A stretch of 64,000 nt of DNA from Alphaproteobacteria bacterium (GTDB lineage: Bacteria > Pseudomonadota > Alphaproteobacteria > Rhizobiales > JAKIUO01), in the NCBI GenBank assembly GCA_024280895.1, contig JAJRPI010000046.1:43927-107926 (forward strand), written 5' to 3'. The notes below the pieces were generated by a model, which was not told the DNA's origin, made no database searches, and worked only from the letters and a program-made list of their open reading frames with translations. Position numbers and translations under genes: made by a program. Position 1 is the stretch's first letter; each line of letters begins with the position of its first letter. Of the stretch, positions 25,180 to 39,058 are shown in pieces.

Positions 25180-26577
25180 ATGAGTATTAGCACACCTGAA
25201 TTGACGACTGCAGACGATCGTCATACCTCCTCAAATGAGGAAACCGCTCCCCCGCCAATAGAACTCAGCAGAGAAAAATTCATTCCTATCAGCCGTATTG
25301 CTCTCATGCAGCGCTTGGCCAAAGAAGAAAAACAAGGTCTTGGGGGCAATGATCTTGGCTCATGTAAGGATTTGTTCCGCTATCTCTCGGCCTGGCGCCA
25401 TCAGACCTATCAGCAGCGTGCCGCGCGCCTGAAACAGTATTATTTACCCTTCAGCCCCGACCGCGATACCAAGCGCATCACGCAATATAGTGAAGAACAA
25501 TTAGCAAGCTTCAAAACCGGCCTGATCACTGAAATCAAGACACTGGTCGCCCAGGCCAACTATGAGGCCATTACACCAGAAAGGCTCGCAGAGCTGCTAA
25601 CCCTCAATTCGGCGCATGGGCTGGAGCTCAAAGTAGACCTAAGCGAATTTGACGAAGTGTTGATTTATGCGCGTGGCCGCGAAAACGAAACCATAACGAA
25701 GCGGGTGATCGATAATCTTTATCTCTCTCCGCGTGAATTTGAAGTGCCAATCTATAAGCGCCTGTTTTTGCTTCTTAAACTGAAAAGCGTTGAGGTGCGC
25801 GTGCGTGAGATTATGGAAAGCGAAGACGTCAGTGAGAAGAAAGCGCGCAAAATCAATGCAAAACAACGCCACGGCCTCCCCGACGATCCTGAGGGAAATC
25901 ACGTCTATTTGAAATTATTTAAAAATATCCCGCGCGAAGACATGGAAATGATGTTTCCCAATACGCAAGTCAAATTGCGCATGTTTGACAAGGTCAAACT
26001 GGGTGTCACAGCGGGTGGTGGCACCATTGCAGGGATCGCGGGAGCGGCTAGCAAAATCATGGCGGCTGTCGCAACTGCCAGCCCTTTGGGTCTGCTGGCA
26101 GCTATTGGAGGAGTCGTTGGCCTGTTATTTCGTCAAGTCATGACCGTTTTCAATACCCGCACAAAATATATGATGATGCTGGCGCAAAGACTGTTTTTCC
26201 ATTCCCTTGCCAATAATAGAGGTGTTTTGACACTGTTGGTGGATCGCGCCGAGGAAGAAGATATCAAGGAAGAAATGCTGGCTTATTTCTTTTTGCAGCG
26301 CAACCCCATGCCCCCCGAGGATCTGCGCGAGAACGGCAAGCTGGACGTTTTGATCGAGCAGTTTTTGATGCGCGAATTTGGTATCACCGTGGACTTTGAC
26401 CTTGAAGATGCGCTAACTCGCCTTAATGCCGATCAATTGCTGACAGTGGACGCCAACAAAATCATCAGCGCCGTACCGCCTACACAAGCTTGCAAAATAT
26501 TAGAGCAAAAATGGCGCAATCTTTTGTCAGGCGATGAAACAGATGCCAGCGAAATGGAATATGAGGAAGAAACGTGA
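25180..26577 (+). CDS. TMEM143/DUF3754 family membrane protein
   Basis: A 465-residue protein of unknown function. The DUF3754 region runs from FIPISRIALMQRL, through LKSVEVRVREIMESEDVSEK and FKNIPREDMEMMFP, to KLRMFDKVKLGVTAGGG. Then come two hydrophobic stretches (IAGIAGAASKIMAAVATA and LGLLAAIGGVVGLLF) and the helical YMMMLAQRLFFHSLANNRGV segment, all typical of this family, which also occurs in eukaryotic organelles. The ATG at 25180 is preferred to a TTG 12 bases upstream. Its stop overlaps the prmA start (GTGA), so they are coupled. Confidence 0.82.
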   Translation: MSISTPELTTADDRHTSSNEETAPPPIELSREKFIPISRIALMQRLAKEEKQGLGGNDLGSCKDLFRYLSAWRHQTYQQRAARLKQYYLPFSPDRDTKRITQYSEEQLASFKTGLITEIKTLVAQANYEAITPERLAELLTLNSAHGLELKVDLSEFDEVLIYARGRENETITKRVIDNLYLSPREFEVPIYKRLFLLLKLKSVEVRVREIMESEDVSEKKARKINAKQRHGLPDDPEGNHVYLKLFKNIPREDMEMMFPNTQVKLRMFDKVKLGVTAGGGTIAGIAGAASKIMAAVATASPLGLLAAIGGVVGLLFRQVMTVFNTRTKYMMMLAQRLFFHSLANNRGVLTLLVDRAEEEDIKEEMLAYFFLQRNPMPPEDLRENGKLDVLIEQFLMREFGITVDFDLEDALTRLNADQLLTVDANKIISAVPPTQACKILEQKWRNLLSGDETDASEMEYEEET

Positions 26578-27466
26578 GTTCACCAGATCACGGTTCTCCT
26601 ACAACCTATCGCCTTCATCTTGTCGCGCCGTTTGATCTGACCTCAAGACTGGCTGATCGTCTTGCGCAGATGGATGAGATCGACCCCCCAGCCATATCAA
26701 CTCATGACACCAGCGATCCCTCGATCTGGGCACTGGACGCCTATTACCAAACGCAACCTGATATCAATGAGATTACATCATTTTTGGAAGTGGCCGTTTC
26801 TCCCCTCCCCTCAATTGACATCACACAAATGAATGATGAGGACTGGGTGGCCCTCGTGCAAAGTGGATTATCACCCATCCGCGCTGGTCGCTATTTCATT
26901 TATGGCAGTCATGATCGTGAGCACGCTAGCCGTCAGGCCGGGGATATAGAAATCGATGCGGGGCAGGCTTTGGCACCGCTCATCACGGCACCACAAAAGG
27001 CTGCTTGCTTGCCCTCGATCATCTGTTCAAGTCCCGTAAATTCCACAATGTGCTTGATCTTGGCACCGGCACCGGATTATTGGCTATTGCCAGCGCCAGA
27101 ATATTACGCCGCCGTGTATTTGCCAGCGATATTGACCCCATTAGCGTTCGCATCGCCAAGGAGAACGCCGCTCTAAATAGGGTCGGGCCAAGCTTGATGG
27201 TGATTGAAGCGGATGGCCTTCAACATCACGCCCTGCAAACCAGAGCCCCTTATGATTTGATGATCGCCAATATACTGGCACCGCCGCTGCTGCAGATGGC
27301 CCCTGATATAAAAAAATCCATATCACGGCGCGGCCATCTGGTACTGTCGGGTCTGTTGCGCACCCAATCAAGGGCCATTGAGGCCCGCTATCGTGGACAA
27401 GGCTTTATACTTATCAAGCGCATACCTCTTGATGAGTGGATGACCTTGATCTTGCAAAAGCGCTAG
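26574..27466 (+). pseudogene. prmA: prmA (ribosomal protein L11 methyltransferase) with a one-base frameshift
   Basis: PrmA methylates ribosomal protein L11. The first frame gives the usual N-terminal part to GDIEIDAGQAL, then goes out of frame. In the +2 frame the expected HHGTTKGCLLALDHLFKSRK and the SAM site VLDLGTGTGLLAIASA follow, then FASDIDPISVRIAKENAALN and DLMIANILAPPL, ending at TAG 27464-27466. Restoring one base in the TTT run at 26969-26971 recreates GQAFGTAHHGTT, so a single deletion in a short homopolymer explains the break. The encoded enzyme would lack its methyltransferase domain. Start is GTG, coupled to the DUF3754 stop. Confidence 0.88.
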
Positions 27467-27747
27467 CGTGCCCGGGCTTTACGCACATCCGTGCTGGACA
27501 GGCCGAGTTTTTCAAGCTGCAAGCCCGTCATATCTTGCAGATAGGCCGTAACACGAGCGTCACCCAGAAAATATTGGGTCTCCAGCATATAATCCTGCCA
27601 TCCCCTTGCGCAAACCTGCTTGCTATCAACACGAGCTGTACGAGGTTTAGTGGCATTTGGTGAAAGTAACATTCTTGGTCTTTGCCTCTTAGTTGCTGAT
27701 CTGTGCTCGTTTAACATGATATTTGTCAGACCGATCATTGTTTCCAT
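27463..27747 (-). CDS. small hypothetical protein, possibly DUF1127-like at its C-terminus
   Basis: A short basic protein of about 94 residues if started at the ATG at 27747; an in-frame start at 27810 would give 115. The last 40 residues, with LGDARVTAYLQDMTGLQLEK then LGLSSTDVRKARAR, resemble the amphipathic end of DUF1127/YjiS-like proteins. The rest is low-complexity and basic. Its stop overlaps the prmA stop in a tail-to-tail arrangement. No Shine-Dalgarno site supports either start. It may not be a gene. Confidence 0.35.
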   Translation of the reverse strand: METMIGLTNIMLNEHRSATKRQRPRMLLSPNATKPRTARVDSKQVCARGWQDYMLETQYFLGDARVTAYLQDMTGLQLEKLGLSSTDVRKARAR

Positions 27748-27885
27748 GTCAGCCTGATAGCATCGACCCAAAATTCGGGGTAGAGCAGTAAGCGCAAAGC
27801 TGATATGCAAATATCACATAGCTTGAATATTTGTAGTTTGGTTTCTGCGGTTGAACTTCCTTCCGCAAGGCCCTATTAATTTGTC

Positions 27886-29709
27886 ATGTACCAATCCTAT
27901 TCCAAACAATCCGAAACCAGCGCCACCCCTGATCGTGTGAAAAAATTACGCACGCAGCTCCGTGGGCTGGCGCTTGATGGCTTCATCGTCCCTCATAGTG
28001 ACGAGTTCCAGAATGAATATCTGCCAGCCTGCAACAAGCGCCTGCTTTGGTTGACCGGCTTTGCCGGGTCGGCTGGCATGGCTATTATTCTAGCCAACAA
28101 GGCCGCCATTTTCATCGATGGTCGCTATACGATTCAAGTCAGCAATGAAGTGGATATGGATCTGTTTGAACCCTTGCAGGTGCCACAAAATCAACCCGGC
28201 AAGTGGATCGCGCAAAACATCAAGGGTAAAACCCGTATCGGCTACGACCCACGCCTCATGACATTGAAAACAATCGAGAATATGAGTGATCTAGTGTCCG
28301 GCAAAAATCCAGACTGCCTATTCATTCCGCTTGACAGCAACCCGCTTGATCTCATTTGGGAAGACCGCCCCGCGCAACCGCAAACGCCGGTTTCCATGCA
28401 CCCGGTGAAATATGCAGGACAAAAAGCCAGCACCAAGATTGCCCTCTTGCAAAAACAGCTGGTCGCCGAAAAACTCAATGCCTGTCTATTGACCGACCAG
28501 GCGTCCATCGCCTGGCTGTTTAATATCAGGGGCAAGGATGTGCCGCATACGCCGCTAGCGCTTTCTTATGCCATCCTGCATGCCCGCAAAAAACCCGAGC
28601 TGATGATTGATCCTCAAAAAATTGGCAAGGTGGTGAAGGAAAAACTTGGCAAGGACGTGCGGATTTCTCCCATGAGCAAGCTGGCACAACGTCTTGAGGC
28701 TCTTGGTACGCGCAAGGGCCGTATCGCCATCGACCCTGCCAAAACCTCATGCTGGTTTAACGACCGCCTCAAGGAACAAAGTGAGCTGGAGGTTGTCCAT
28801 CGCGCCGACCCTTGTACGCTGCCCAAGGCCATTAAAAACAACACCGAGATTGAGGGGGCGCGCGCCGCTCATATTCGCGATGGCGTCGCGGTGAGCCGGT
28901 TTTTATGCTGGCTTGATACAAAAGCTGCCAAAGACATTGACGAGATCACCGCGGCTCGCAAACTTGAAACCTTTCGCATGCAGACCGGGCAACTGCGGGA
29001 CTTGAGTTTTGAGACCATATCTGGCTCTGGCGCCAATGGGGCCATTGTGCATTACCGTGTCGATGAGCAAAGCAACAAAACCTTTACGCAAAACTCTTTG
29101 TTTCTCGTCGATTCTGGGGGCCAATATCTTGATGGCACCACCGATATCACCCGCACCGTTGCCATTGGCAAAGCCAGCCGCGAGATGCGCCGCCATTTTA
29201 CACTGGTGCTCAAAGGGCATATTGCCATTGCCACCAGCCGTTTTCCAAAAGGCACAAGGGGTGTTGATCTGGACGGGCTGGCGCGCATGGCCTTGTGGAA
29301 AGCCGGGCTCGATTATGATCATGGCACCGGTCATGGTGTCGGTGCTTTTCTTGGTGTTCACGAAGGCCCGCAGGGTATTTCAAAAGCCGCCATGACACCC
29401 TTTGCCCCCGGTATGATCGTCTCCAACGAACCAGGATTTTATAAAACCGGCAGCTATGGCATCAGAATAGAAAATCTGGTGCTGGTCACACCTGAACAAA
29501 AACCAACGGGCGGCGAGCGCGCGATGCTTGGATTTGAAACCCTCACAATGGTGCCGCTGGACAGCTCACTGATCGACACAGATCTGCTTGATCGGTTTGA
29601 AATCTCATGGTTAAATGACTATCATAGACAGGTCCATCGCCTTATTTCCCCCCATCTTGAAACAGATAAAGAACGTAAGTGGCTGAAACGCTCTACCAAA
29701 GCGCTGTAG
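27886..29709 (+). CDS. pepP: aminopeptidase P family protein (Xaa-Pro aminopeptidase, M24B)
   Basis: A 607-residue cytoplasmic enzyme that removes N-terminal residues preceding proline. Two creatinase-like N-terminal domains (GFIVPHSDEFQNEYLP early; KLNACLLTDQASIAWLFNIRG near 190) precede the pita-bread domain. Metal ligands are visible: two Asp in LFLVDSGGQYLDGTTDITRT, His in GTGHGVGAFLGVHEG, and Glu in SNEPGFY and RIENLVLV. The long three-domain form is typical of alphaproteobacteria. It is preceded by a 75-base gap from the small antisense protein. Confidence 0.93.
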   Translation: MYQSYSKQSETSATPDRVKKLRTQLRGLALDGFIVPHSDEFQNEYLPACNKRLLWLTGFAGSAGMAIILANKAAIFIDGRYTIQVSNEVDMDLFEPLQVPQNQPGKWIAQNIKGKTRIGYDPRLMTLKTIENMSDLVSGKNPDCLFIPLDSNPLDLIWEDRPAQPQTPVSMHPVKYAGQKASTKIALLQKQLVAEKLNACLLTDQASIAWLFNIRGKDVPHTPLALSYAILHARKKPELMIDPQKIGKVVKEKLGKDVRISPMSKLAQRLEALGTRKGRIAIDPAKTSCWFNDRLKEQSELEVVHRADPCTLPKAIKNNTEIEGARAAHIRDGVAVSRFLCWLDTKAAKDIDEITAARKLETFRMQTGQLRDLSFETISGSGANGAIVHYRVDEQSNKTFTQNSLFLVDSGGQYLDGTTDITRTVAIGKASREMRRHFTLVLKGHIAIATSRFPKGTRGVDLDGLARMALWKAGLDYDHGTGHGVGAFLGVHEGPQGISKAAMTPFAPGMIVSNEPGFYKTGSYGIRIENLVLVTPEQKPTGGERAMLGFETLTMVPLDSSLIDTDLLDRFEISWLNDYHRQVHRLISPHLETDKERKWLKRSTKAL

Positions 29710-29769
29710 GTTATGGCCTGATTAATGTGCTAGAATAGACAAAGGGCCCTTATATGATCGGAACGATGG

Positions 29770-32700
29770 GTGAATAATCTTCTGCAAATATTGCTGGGCT
29801 TGTTTATTGCGGCGCTGGTGACAGTGCTGGCCGCACCCTATTTTATCGATTGGAATCAATATAAAAGCGAAATAGAGGCGCAAGCGTCAAAACTCATTGG
29901 CCACAATTTGACGGTCACTGGTGATGTCCATTTGCGCTTGTTACCAGCCCCCTATCTACAGCTGGAACAAATCAGCATTGACGCAGCGTACGACCCGGCC
30001 AACGGCAACGAACCCATTCCCTCTTTACTGGAAGCCCAGGCCTTCAGATTGTGGCTATTTGCACCACCCTTGCTACGCGGCGCCGTTGAAGTGCAGGAAA
30101 TTGTCATCGTCAAACCGCATCTGCGCTTTGCAATGGATGTCAGCGGCAAAAGCAACTGGTCCACAAAACCAGCATTCCCCCCCTCAATGCCGTTCACCCC
30201 CACGGCCATATCCTTGCAATCCATGACCATAGTTGATGGCACGGTCGAGATCAGCACCAAAACGACGGGCAACGGCATTGAGAAAAAACGTGGCCGCATC
30301 ATACGCGCTTTGAACGGGGGGTTTTCCGCAGGCTCGCTCAAAGGCCCATTCAAATTTGATGGTACAATCGGCACGGGAGATACGCGCCAGGTTTTGCGCA
30401 TTTCCACAGGCAGCATAGATGACAAAGAACAAATGCGTGTCAAAGGCATTTTGCGCTCCCCCACCAAGGGCCACCGCTACGCGTTTGACGGGTCTGTCTT
30501 GCGACTACGAAGCCAACCTACTCTCGACGGTGTTATTTCAGGGAGCTTCCCATTTTTCAAAGCTCCACCAAATCAGCAAAAAGCAGACGACAAAGCAGCT
30601 AACAACAAAAACAGGGTGCGACCAATCGAAGTTAAAACATCGATTAATGCCAATACCGAACGCGCTTTGTTTGACAAAATTTTGATCACCATCGTGCACA
30701 AGAACCGACCGCAAGTGCTGACCGGTAAAGGGCGCCTTTCCTGGGACAAGGGACAAATTGATATCAACGGCAATCTCAGTGCGAGACTGATTGATATTGA
30801 TCATTTGAAAGATGGCTTGCAGGTGGGCAATTCCCTGAAGGAGGTCGTGGCCAATCTGTTCGCAGGTGTACAGGCACAAGCCAAAGCGGCCAATCTTGAT
30901 AGCGGTCAGTTTCACGTCAATATCAACCAAATCAAACTGAACGGTGATCTCGTTCAGGATTTACAGATCACATTGCAGCAAACAGGCAATCAGTTGCAGA
31001 TCAAAAGGTTTAATGCCAGCTTGCCTGGCAATAATGCGGTCACCATTGACGGGCGTTTCGAAGAAGGGGCGACCGGTTCCTTGTTCAGGGGCCGCGGCCT
31101 CTTACGTGGTCAAAGTCTCGGGCATCTCGTCACCTGGATGGCTGGTACCAAACTGGAAGGGGGCATTCGCGCCATTCGCTCCCACCCGTTTACAATGCGA
31201 GGTAATGTCCTGTTTGGATCTGATATCTGGGCGCTAAATTCTGTCCAGGGCGATATAGCGGGCACCTCTTTTACCGGCAAGATTTCTCACCGCGCCCCCC
31301 GCATCACGTCAGGGAAGAAGCAACGCGGCGAAATTGATCTGAAGCTGACGACCAGCGACATTAACTCAACGGCGCTTGTTGGCCGGCCCGTCGCGATGCG
31401 CGAACTCATTGATGGCTTGTTAAAGCCATCAAAAACAAAGGAACCCAGCGAGCAAACAAAACCCAATAGTTCATCAGAAAAAAAATCCAGCTTGGTAGCA
31501 CTCGCCAAAGACAATAATCTAAGGCTTCAATTACGCGCGGGGCGGTTGCGGCTGGAAGATTTTGATGGCCGCGATCTTGTGGCTGATCTGTATTTTGGCG
31601 ATGAGCGCCTGCAAATCACCCAATTATCGCTGCGTTCGCAAGAAGGTCTGCGCGTCGAGGCCGATGGCAGTATCAACAATTTAAACAAGACCCCGGGCGG
31701 GACCCTGACCGCGACAATCAATATTGAAGATCAACACGAATTACAGCAATTCAGCTCATGGTTTGTGCCCAAAAATGGCGCTCTTTTTACCACCAAGCAA
31801 TCTGCCTCCCTGCTGCCACTGCGTATCGCGGTTATGTTGCAGGCTAATTCCCTCAAGGGGGACAGGGCCGACATTCGGATCAATGGAATAGCGGGGACGA
31901 GCCATATTACGCTCGACAACCGCGTCCTTGGCGCAGACCTGTTCTCTGTTGATAAACCACAAAAAATTGATCAATTGGAGCTTTCAGGAACTATCACCAA
32001 CAAAGATGGCCGCGTGCTGCTCACGCAGATTGTACCTTACCTGCCCGCTGATCCAGCCCAACTACAAGAAATCGGCAAGGCCCGGGTCTGGTTCAGTTCG
32101 GCTGGCAGTCCGCAAAATGGTCTCAAAAGCCGCATTGAATTTAGTTCTTCAAGGGTCACAGGAGGCTTTGATGGACTATTAAGCTGGCAACAAGATAGCT
32201 GGAGCTTTGCGGGAAAAACACGCCTGCAAGCCAAAGACATGTCCTCGGGACTGGCGCTTATCGGCATTGACAGCCGCGAGCAAAAATCATCAGGCGCGCT
32301 TGATCTGACCGCCACGCTCCACAAAAAAAACAGCTCCTATAAATTCTCGCAAATACAAGGGGCGGTCGCCTCGTCAGAAGTCGAAGGCAGTGCCACCCTT
32401 GAAGTTGGTGGCAAAGAAAAGAATCTGAACTTGGTCATCCTGACGAGCGCGCTGCACCTGCCCACACTGTTTTCTCCCGTACTTGAACAACCACTTTCAG
32501 AAAAATCTGTCGGTGAGCAAAACTCCCTTGAGGCCGCTCGCCAACTAAGCGAAAATATACGGGTCGAAGTTGGAGCGCTAAAACCATTGATGACCAGTCG
32601 GCGCTTTAATGCTGACCTATTGCGCGGGATAAATGCCAAAATCCTTGTCACTGCTGACACGTTGACGATTGGCGACAAGATAAAATTGCAAAATGGAGAT

Positions 32701-33642
32701 CTTTCGGCGACCATCAAGGATCGCAAAATTGTGCTGGATAATCTTGGTGGTAAATTATGGGGAGGTCAGATCAGCGCGACTGGCAAACTGGATCTCTCGA
32801 CAACCCTCGCCACAATAAACGGCAAACTGGCCATCCAGAAAGCCTCCATCGAACAATTGCCGCTCAGCGTCGATGACAGCCCGATCGCAACTGGAATTAT
32901 GTCTCTCAAACTCGATTTTAACGGTCGTGGTTTTGGTCCTGCTGGTCTGTTTTCACTGATGAACGGCAAAGGCAAGGTTGAGTTTTTACGCGCGAAATTA
33001 AATCGATTCTCTTCGTCAGCCTTAACCGATATTGTCGATGACGAGCTTGCTGTGTGGAACCAATCCGAAGACCAATCGCCTTTCAAAGAGCGTTTCAGGC
33101 GCCACTTGCTGCATGCGGATTTCGATATCCCCTCCCTGTTTGCCGATATTATTATCGCGGATGGCACAGCTAGTCTGAAAACCACTTACACCTCCAAAGA
33201 TCAAGCCAAACTCGACCTTGATGCCAGCCTGGTGCTCGCCTCCATGACCACCCATTCGCGCTTGACAATCTCACCATTGCAACAAGCGAAATATGCCAAC
33301 CTGCCCCCTGCCAGCGTATTATATGAAGGATCGCTCAACAAACTTGACGCCATTACCCCCAATATCGACACCGCATCCCTCGAACAACATCTCAAAGTCA
33401 TGAAAATGGAGCACGATGTTAACTTGCTCGAAAAGCTGCACAAACGGGATGAAGAATTTGCTCGAAAAGCTGCCGAGCATCGGGCCATGGCCAAAGCGCG
33501 ACGCGAAGAAGCCGAGGCCGAAAAAGAAAGGCTAAAAGCCCTGGGAGACGGCGAAACCCCCATAGAGCCAAATCCGGCACCTGCGCAACACCGCTCCCCC
33601 TTCTGGACTCCCTTTGGTCAAAGCCTTGAAAATGGCAATTAA
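29770..33642 (+). CDS. giant AsmA family protein
   Basis: A 1,290-residue protein anchored by one N-terminal membrane helix (LLQILLGLFIAALVTVLAA). Immediately after is the AsmA signature PYFIDWNQYKSEIEAQASKL, GHNLTVTGDVHLRLLPAPYL, repeated beta-rich segments and a C-terminal AsmA_2 region (GIMSLKLDFNGRGFGPAGLF, SLMNGKGKVEF). A Lys/Glu/Arg-rich coiled coil (about 1,215-1,265) and a Pro-rich tail end it. The start is GTG; an overlapping ATG is out of frame. Such proteins are thought to bridge the envelope and move phospholipid to the outer membrane. It shares a strand with DUF1467. Confidence 0.9.
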   Translation: MNNLLQILLGLFIAALVTVLAAPYFIDWNQYKSEIEAQASKLIGHNLTVTGDVHLRLLPAPYLQLEQISIDAAYDPANGNEPIPSLLEAQAFRLWLFAPPLLRGAVEVQEIVIVKPHLRFAMDVSGKSNWSTKPAFPPSMPFTPTAISLQSMTIVDGTVEISTKTTGNGIEKKRGRIIRALNGGFSAGSLKGPFKFDGTIGTGDTRQVLRISTGSIDDKEQMRVKGILRSPTKGHRYAFDGSVLRLRSQPTLDGVISGSFPFFKAPPNQQKADDKAANNKNRVRPIEVKTSINANTERALFDKILITIVHKNRPQVLTGKGRLSWDKGQIDINGNLSARLIDIDHLKDGLQVGNSLKEVVANLFAGVQAQAKAANLDSGQFHVNINQIKLNGDLVQDLQITLQQTGNQLQIKRFNASLPGNNAVTIDGRFEEGATGSLFRGRGLLRGQSLGHLVTWMAGTKLEGGIRAIRSHPFTMRGNVLFGSDIWALNSVQGDIAGTSFTGKISHRAPRITSGKKQRGEIDLKLTTSDINSTALVGRPVAMRELIDGLLKPSKTKEPSEQTKPNSSSEKKSSLVALAKDNNLRLQLRAGRLRLEDFDGRDLVADLYFGDERLQITQLSLRSQEGLRVEADGSINNLNKTPGGTLTATINIEDQHELQQFSSWFVPKNGALFTTKQSASLLPLRIAVMLQANSLKGDRADIRINGIAGTSHITLDNRVLGADLFSVDKPQKIDQLELSGTITNKDGRVLLTQIVPYLPADPAQLQEIGKARVWFSSAGSPQNGLKSRIEFSSSRVTGGFDGLLSWQQDSWSFAGKTRLQAKDMSSGLALIGIDSREQKSSGALDLTATLHKKNSSYKFSQIQGAVASSEVEGSATLEVGGKEKNLNLVILTSALHLPTLFSPVLEQPLSEKSVGEQNSLEAARQLSENIRVEVGALKPLMTSRRFNADLLRGINAKILVTADTLTIGDKIKLQNGDLSATIKDRKIVLDNLGGKLWGGQISATGKLDLSTTLATINGKLAIQKASIEQLPLSVDDSPIATGIMSLKLDFNGRGFGPAGLFSLMNGKGKVEFLRAKLNRFSSSALTDIVDDELAVWNQSEDQSPFKERFRRHLLHADFDIPSLFADIIIADGTASLKTTYTSKDQAKLDLDASLVLASMTTHSRLTISPLQQAKYANLPPASVLYEGSLNKLDAITPNIDTASLEQHLKVMKMEHDVNLLEKLHKRDEEFARKAAEHRAMAKARREEAEAEKERLKALGDGETPIEPNPAPAQHRSPFWTPFGQSLENGN

Positions 33643-33725
33643 TACTGCGCAAATGCACCGCATGGACAAGCGCCCCTTGCCCCGCTATGAATATCGCTGC
33701 TCATCTTCCCTAAGGAACACAGATT

Positions 33726-33989
33726 ATGGCCCTGCCACTCGCATTTGGTATCTTTTTCGTTATTTGGTGGATCACCTTGTTTGCGGTCATGCCGTTTGGC
33801 ATAAAGACGCAGCAGGAAGAACAGTCCATTGTTCCAGGAACCGCGGAAAGTGCTCCAGCCAATCCTCGTTTATTGAAAACAGCGCTGATTACAACAGCCA
33901 TTTCGTGCGTGCTGTTTGCGATCGCTCATTGGGCCTATGTATCACCCGATATCACTCTCGACAGCGTGCCGTTCCTGCCACGTTTCTAA
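33726..33989 (+). CDS. DUF1467 small membrane protein
   Basis: An 87-residue protein with two membrane helices: GIFFVIWWITLFAVMPFGI and LITTAISCVLFAIAHWAYV, separated by a loop rich in Ser/Pro/Glu. This is the DUF1467 pattern, including the PFGIKTQ-E motif, which is restricted mainly to alphaproteobacteria. AAGGAA lies about eight bases before the ATG. It converges with ligA, whose stop is five bases away. The role is unknown. Confidence 0.85.
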   Translation: MALPLAFGIFFVIWWITLFAVMPFGIKTQQEEQSIVPGTAESAPANPRLLKTALITTAISCVLFAIAHWAYVSPDITLDSVPFLPRF

Positions 33990-33994
33990 CCAAC

Positions 33995-37806
<3,812 letters not shown>

Positions 37807-37929
37807 CCCCGCCCTCGCTTGGCTAAAATTGTCATCCCCATATGGGCTGCAATCTCGCTATGACGCAAGCATTTTTAAATAAGGATATATACTGAAAAGC
37901 CCCGAGAATCGCACAGATCAAATGTCAGA

Positions 37930-38811
37930 CTAGCCCGGCAAAACGGACTTGGTCACTGTTTTCCATGTGCGCGAGATCCACGACCCCTTATGCTCGCGAG
38001 GGGCCAACCCTCCAGATTTCAGCAGCGCATAGCTGTCATGATACCATTTTGAGCTGGGAAAGTTGTGACCAAGGATCGCGGCAGCGCTTTGCGCTTCATT
38101 GGTTATGCCCATAGCCATATAAGCCTCTGTGAGACGCGCCAGACCTTCTTCCACATGCTTGGTGGTCTGATAAGAGCGCACTACGGTTTTAAACCTGTTA
38201 ATGGCAGCCAGATAGTTATCGTTCTTGAGATAATAACGTCCAACTTCCATTTCATGTGCGGCTAGCACATCGATAGCAATTCTGATGCGATTTTTGACTT
38301 TTGGCACATAACGACTATTGGGATAGCGCCGCACCAGAACTTTAAGCTCCTGCAGCGCTTTTTTCGTCGCTGTCTGATCATTGCGGGGGTTTTTGATGCG
38401 GTCGAAATAGGAACTGGAGACGATATATTGCGCAAGTGCTGCTTCCTTGGTACCTGGATGCAGTGTCACATAGCGCTTGGCACCAGCAATGGCTTCTGGA
38501 TATTTGCCATCTTTATAATGAGCAAAAGAGGCCATCACAATAGCCCGTCTGGCCAATGGCGAGTAAGGATGCTGGCGGTCGACTTCTTCGAAATATTTAA
38601 CCGCAACCGGATAATTGCCAGACGTCAAACGAGCATCCCCAAGGCGATAAAGTTCTTCTGGTGTGCCAGTGACTTCTTTTGGTACCGACTTATCTTCCAA
38701 CAAGCTGCCAAAAGACGGCAACGACGAACCACAGCCCGTCAAGGCAATGCTCAGGCCAAGAAACAGCCCGCAGACAAGGTACTGGGATTTTTTAAATTTC
38801 GATTTTGTCAT
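37930..38811 (-). CDS. bamD: outer membrane assembly lipoprotein BamD
   Basis: Essential BAM-complex lipoprotein with TPR repeats. Signal: basic start MTKSKFKKSQ, hydrophobic core, lipobox LTGC, so Cys27 is lipidated. The mature part contains the ComL/BamD repeats ELYRLGDARLTSGNYPVAVK, YFEEVDRQHPYSPLARRAIV and YPNSRYVPKVKNRIRIA. The ATG at 38811 is chosen to give a normal signal; in-frame ATG at 38829 and the longer start at 38871 are alternatives. It sits between lpxC and recN as in other alphaproteobacteria. Confidence 0.92.
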   Translation of the reverse strand: MTKSKFKKSQYLVCGLFLGLSIALTGCGSSLPSFGSLLEDKSVPKEVTGTPEELYRLGDARLTSGNYPVAVKYFEEVDRQHPYSPLARRAIVMASFAHYKDGKYPEAIAGAKRYVTLHPGTKEAALAQYIVSSSYFDRIKNPRNDQTATKKALQELKVLVRRYPNSRYVPKVKNRIRIAIDVLAAHEMEVGRYYLKNDNYLAAINRFKTVVRSYQTTKHVEEGLARLTEAYMAMGITNEAQSAAAILGHNFPSSKWYHDSYALLKSGGLAPREHKGSWISRTWKTVTKSVLPG

Positions 38812-38971
38812 AATAGGCAGGCTAAGCATTATTTTGTATTGCCTCAAGTCTTTTAAAGCCCCAAATGTCATTCATGAAAAACAGAAAACCAGACTGCGTA
38901 AAGGTTTTTCAACACTCACCCAACAAAAACCCCTCATATAAGGGCCTACGAAACGCATAACAGCGTCGACA

Positions 38972-39010
38972 ACAACATATTCAAGGTCATTGTGCGGGGG
39001 AATATGTTGT
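38972..39010. other. 11-bp stem inverted repeat between lpxC and bamD
   Basis: ACAACATATTC (38972-38982) pairs exactly with GAATATGTTGT (39000-39010) around a 17-base loop, and is followed on the plus strand by TTTT. A plus-strand terminator has no gene to serve, so it may instead affect bamD expression or message stability. The rest of 38812-39117 shows no gene. Confidence 0.35.
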
Positions 39011-39058
39011 TTTTATGCCCCTTTTATCGTCTATAGCGAAACAATTACAAACTGTCAT

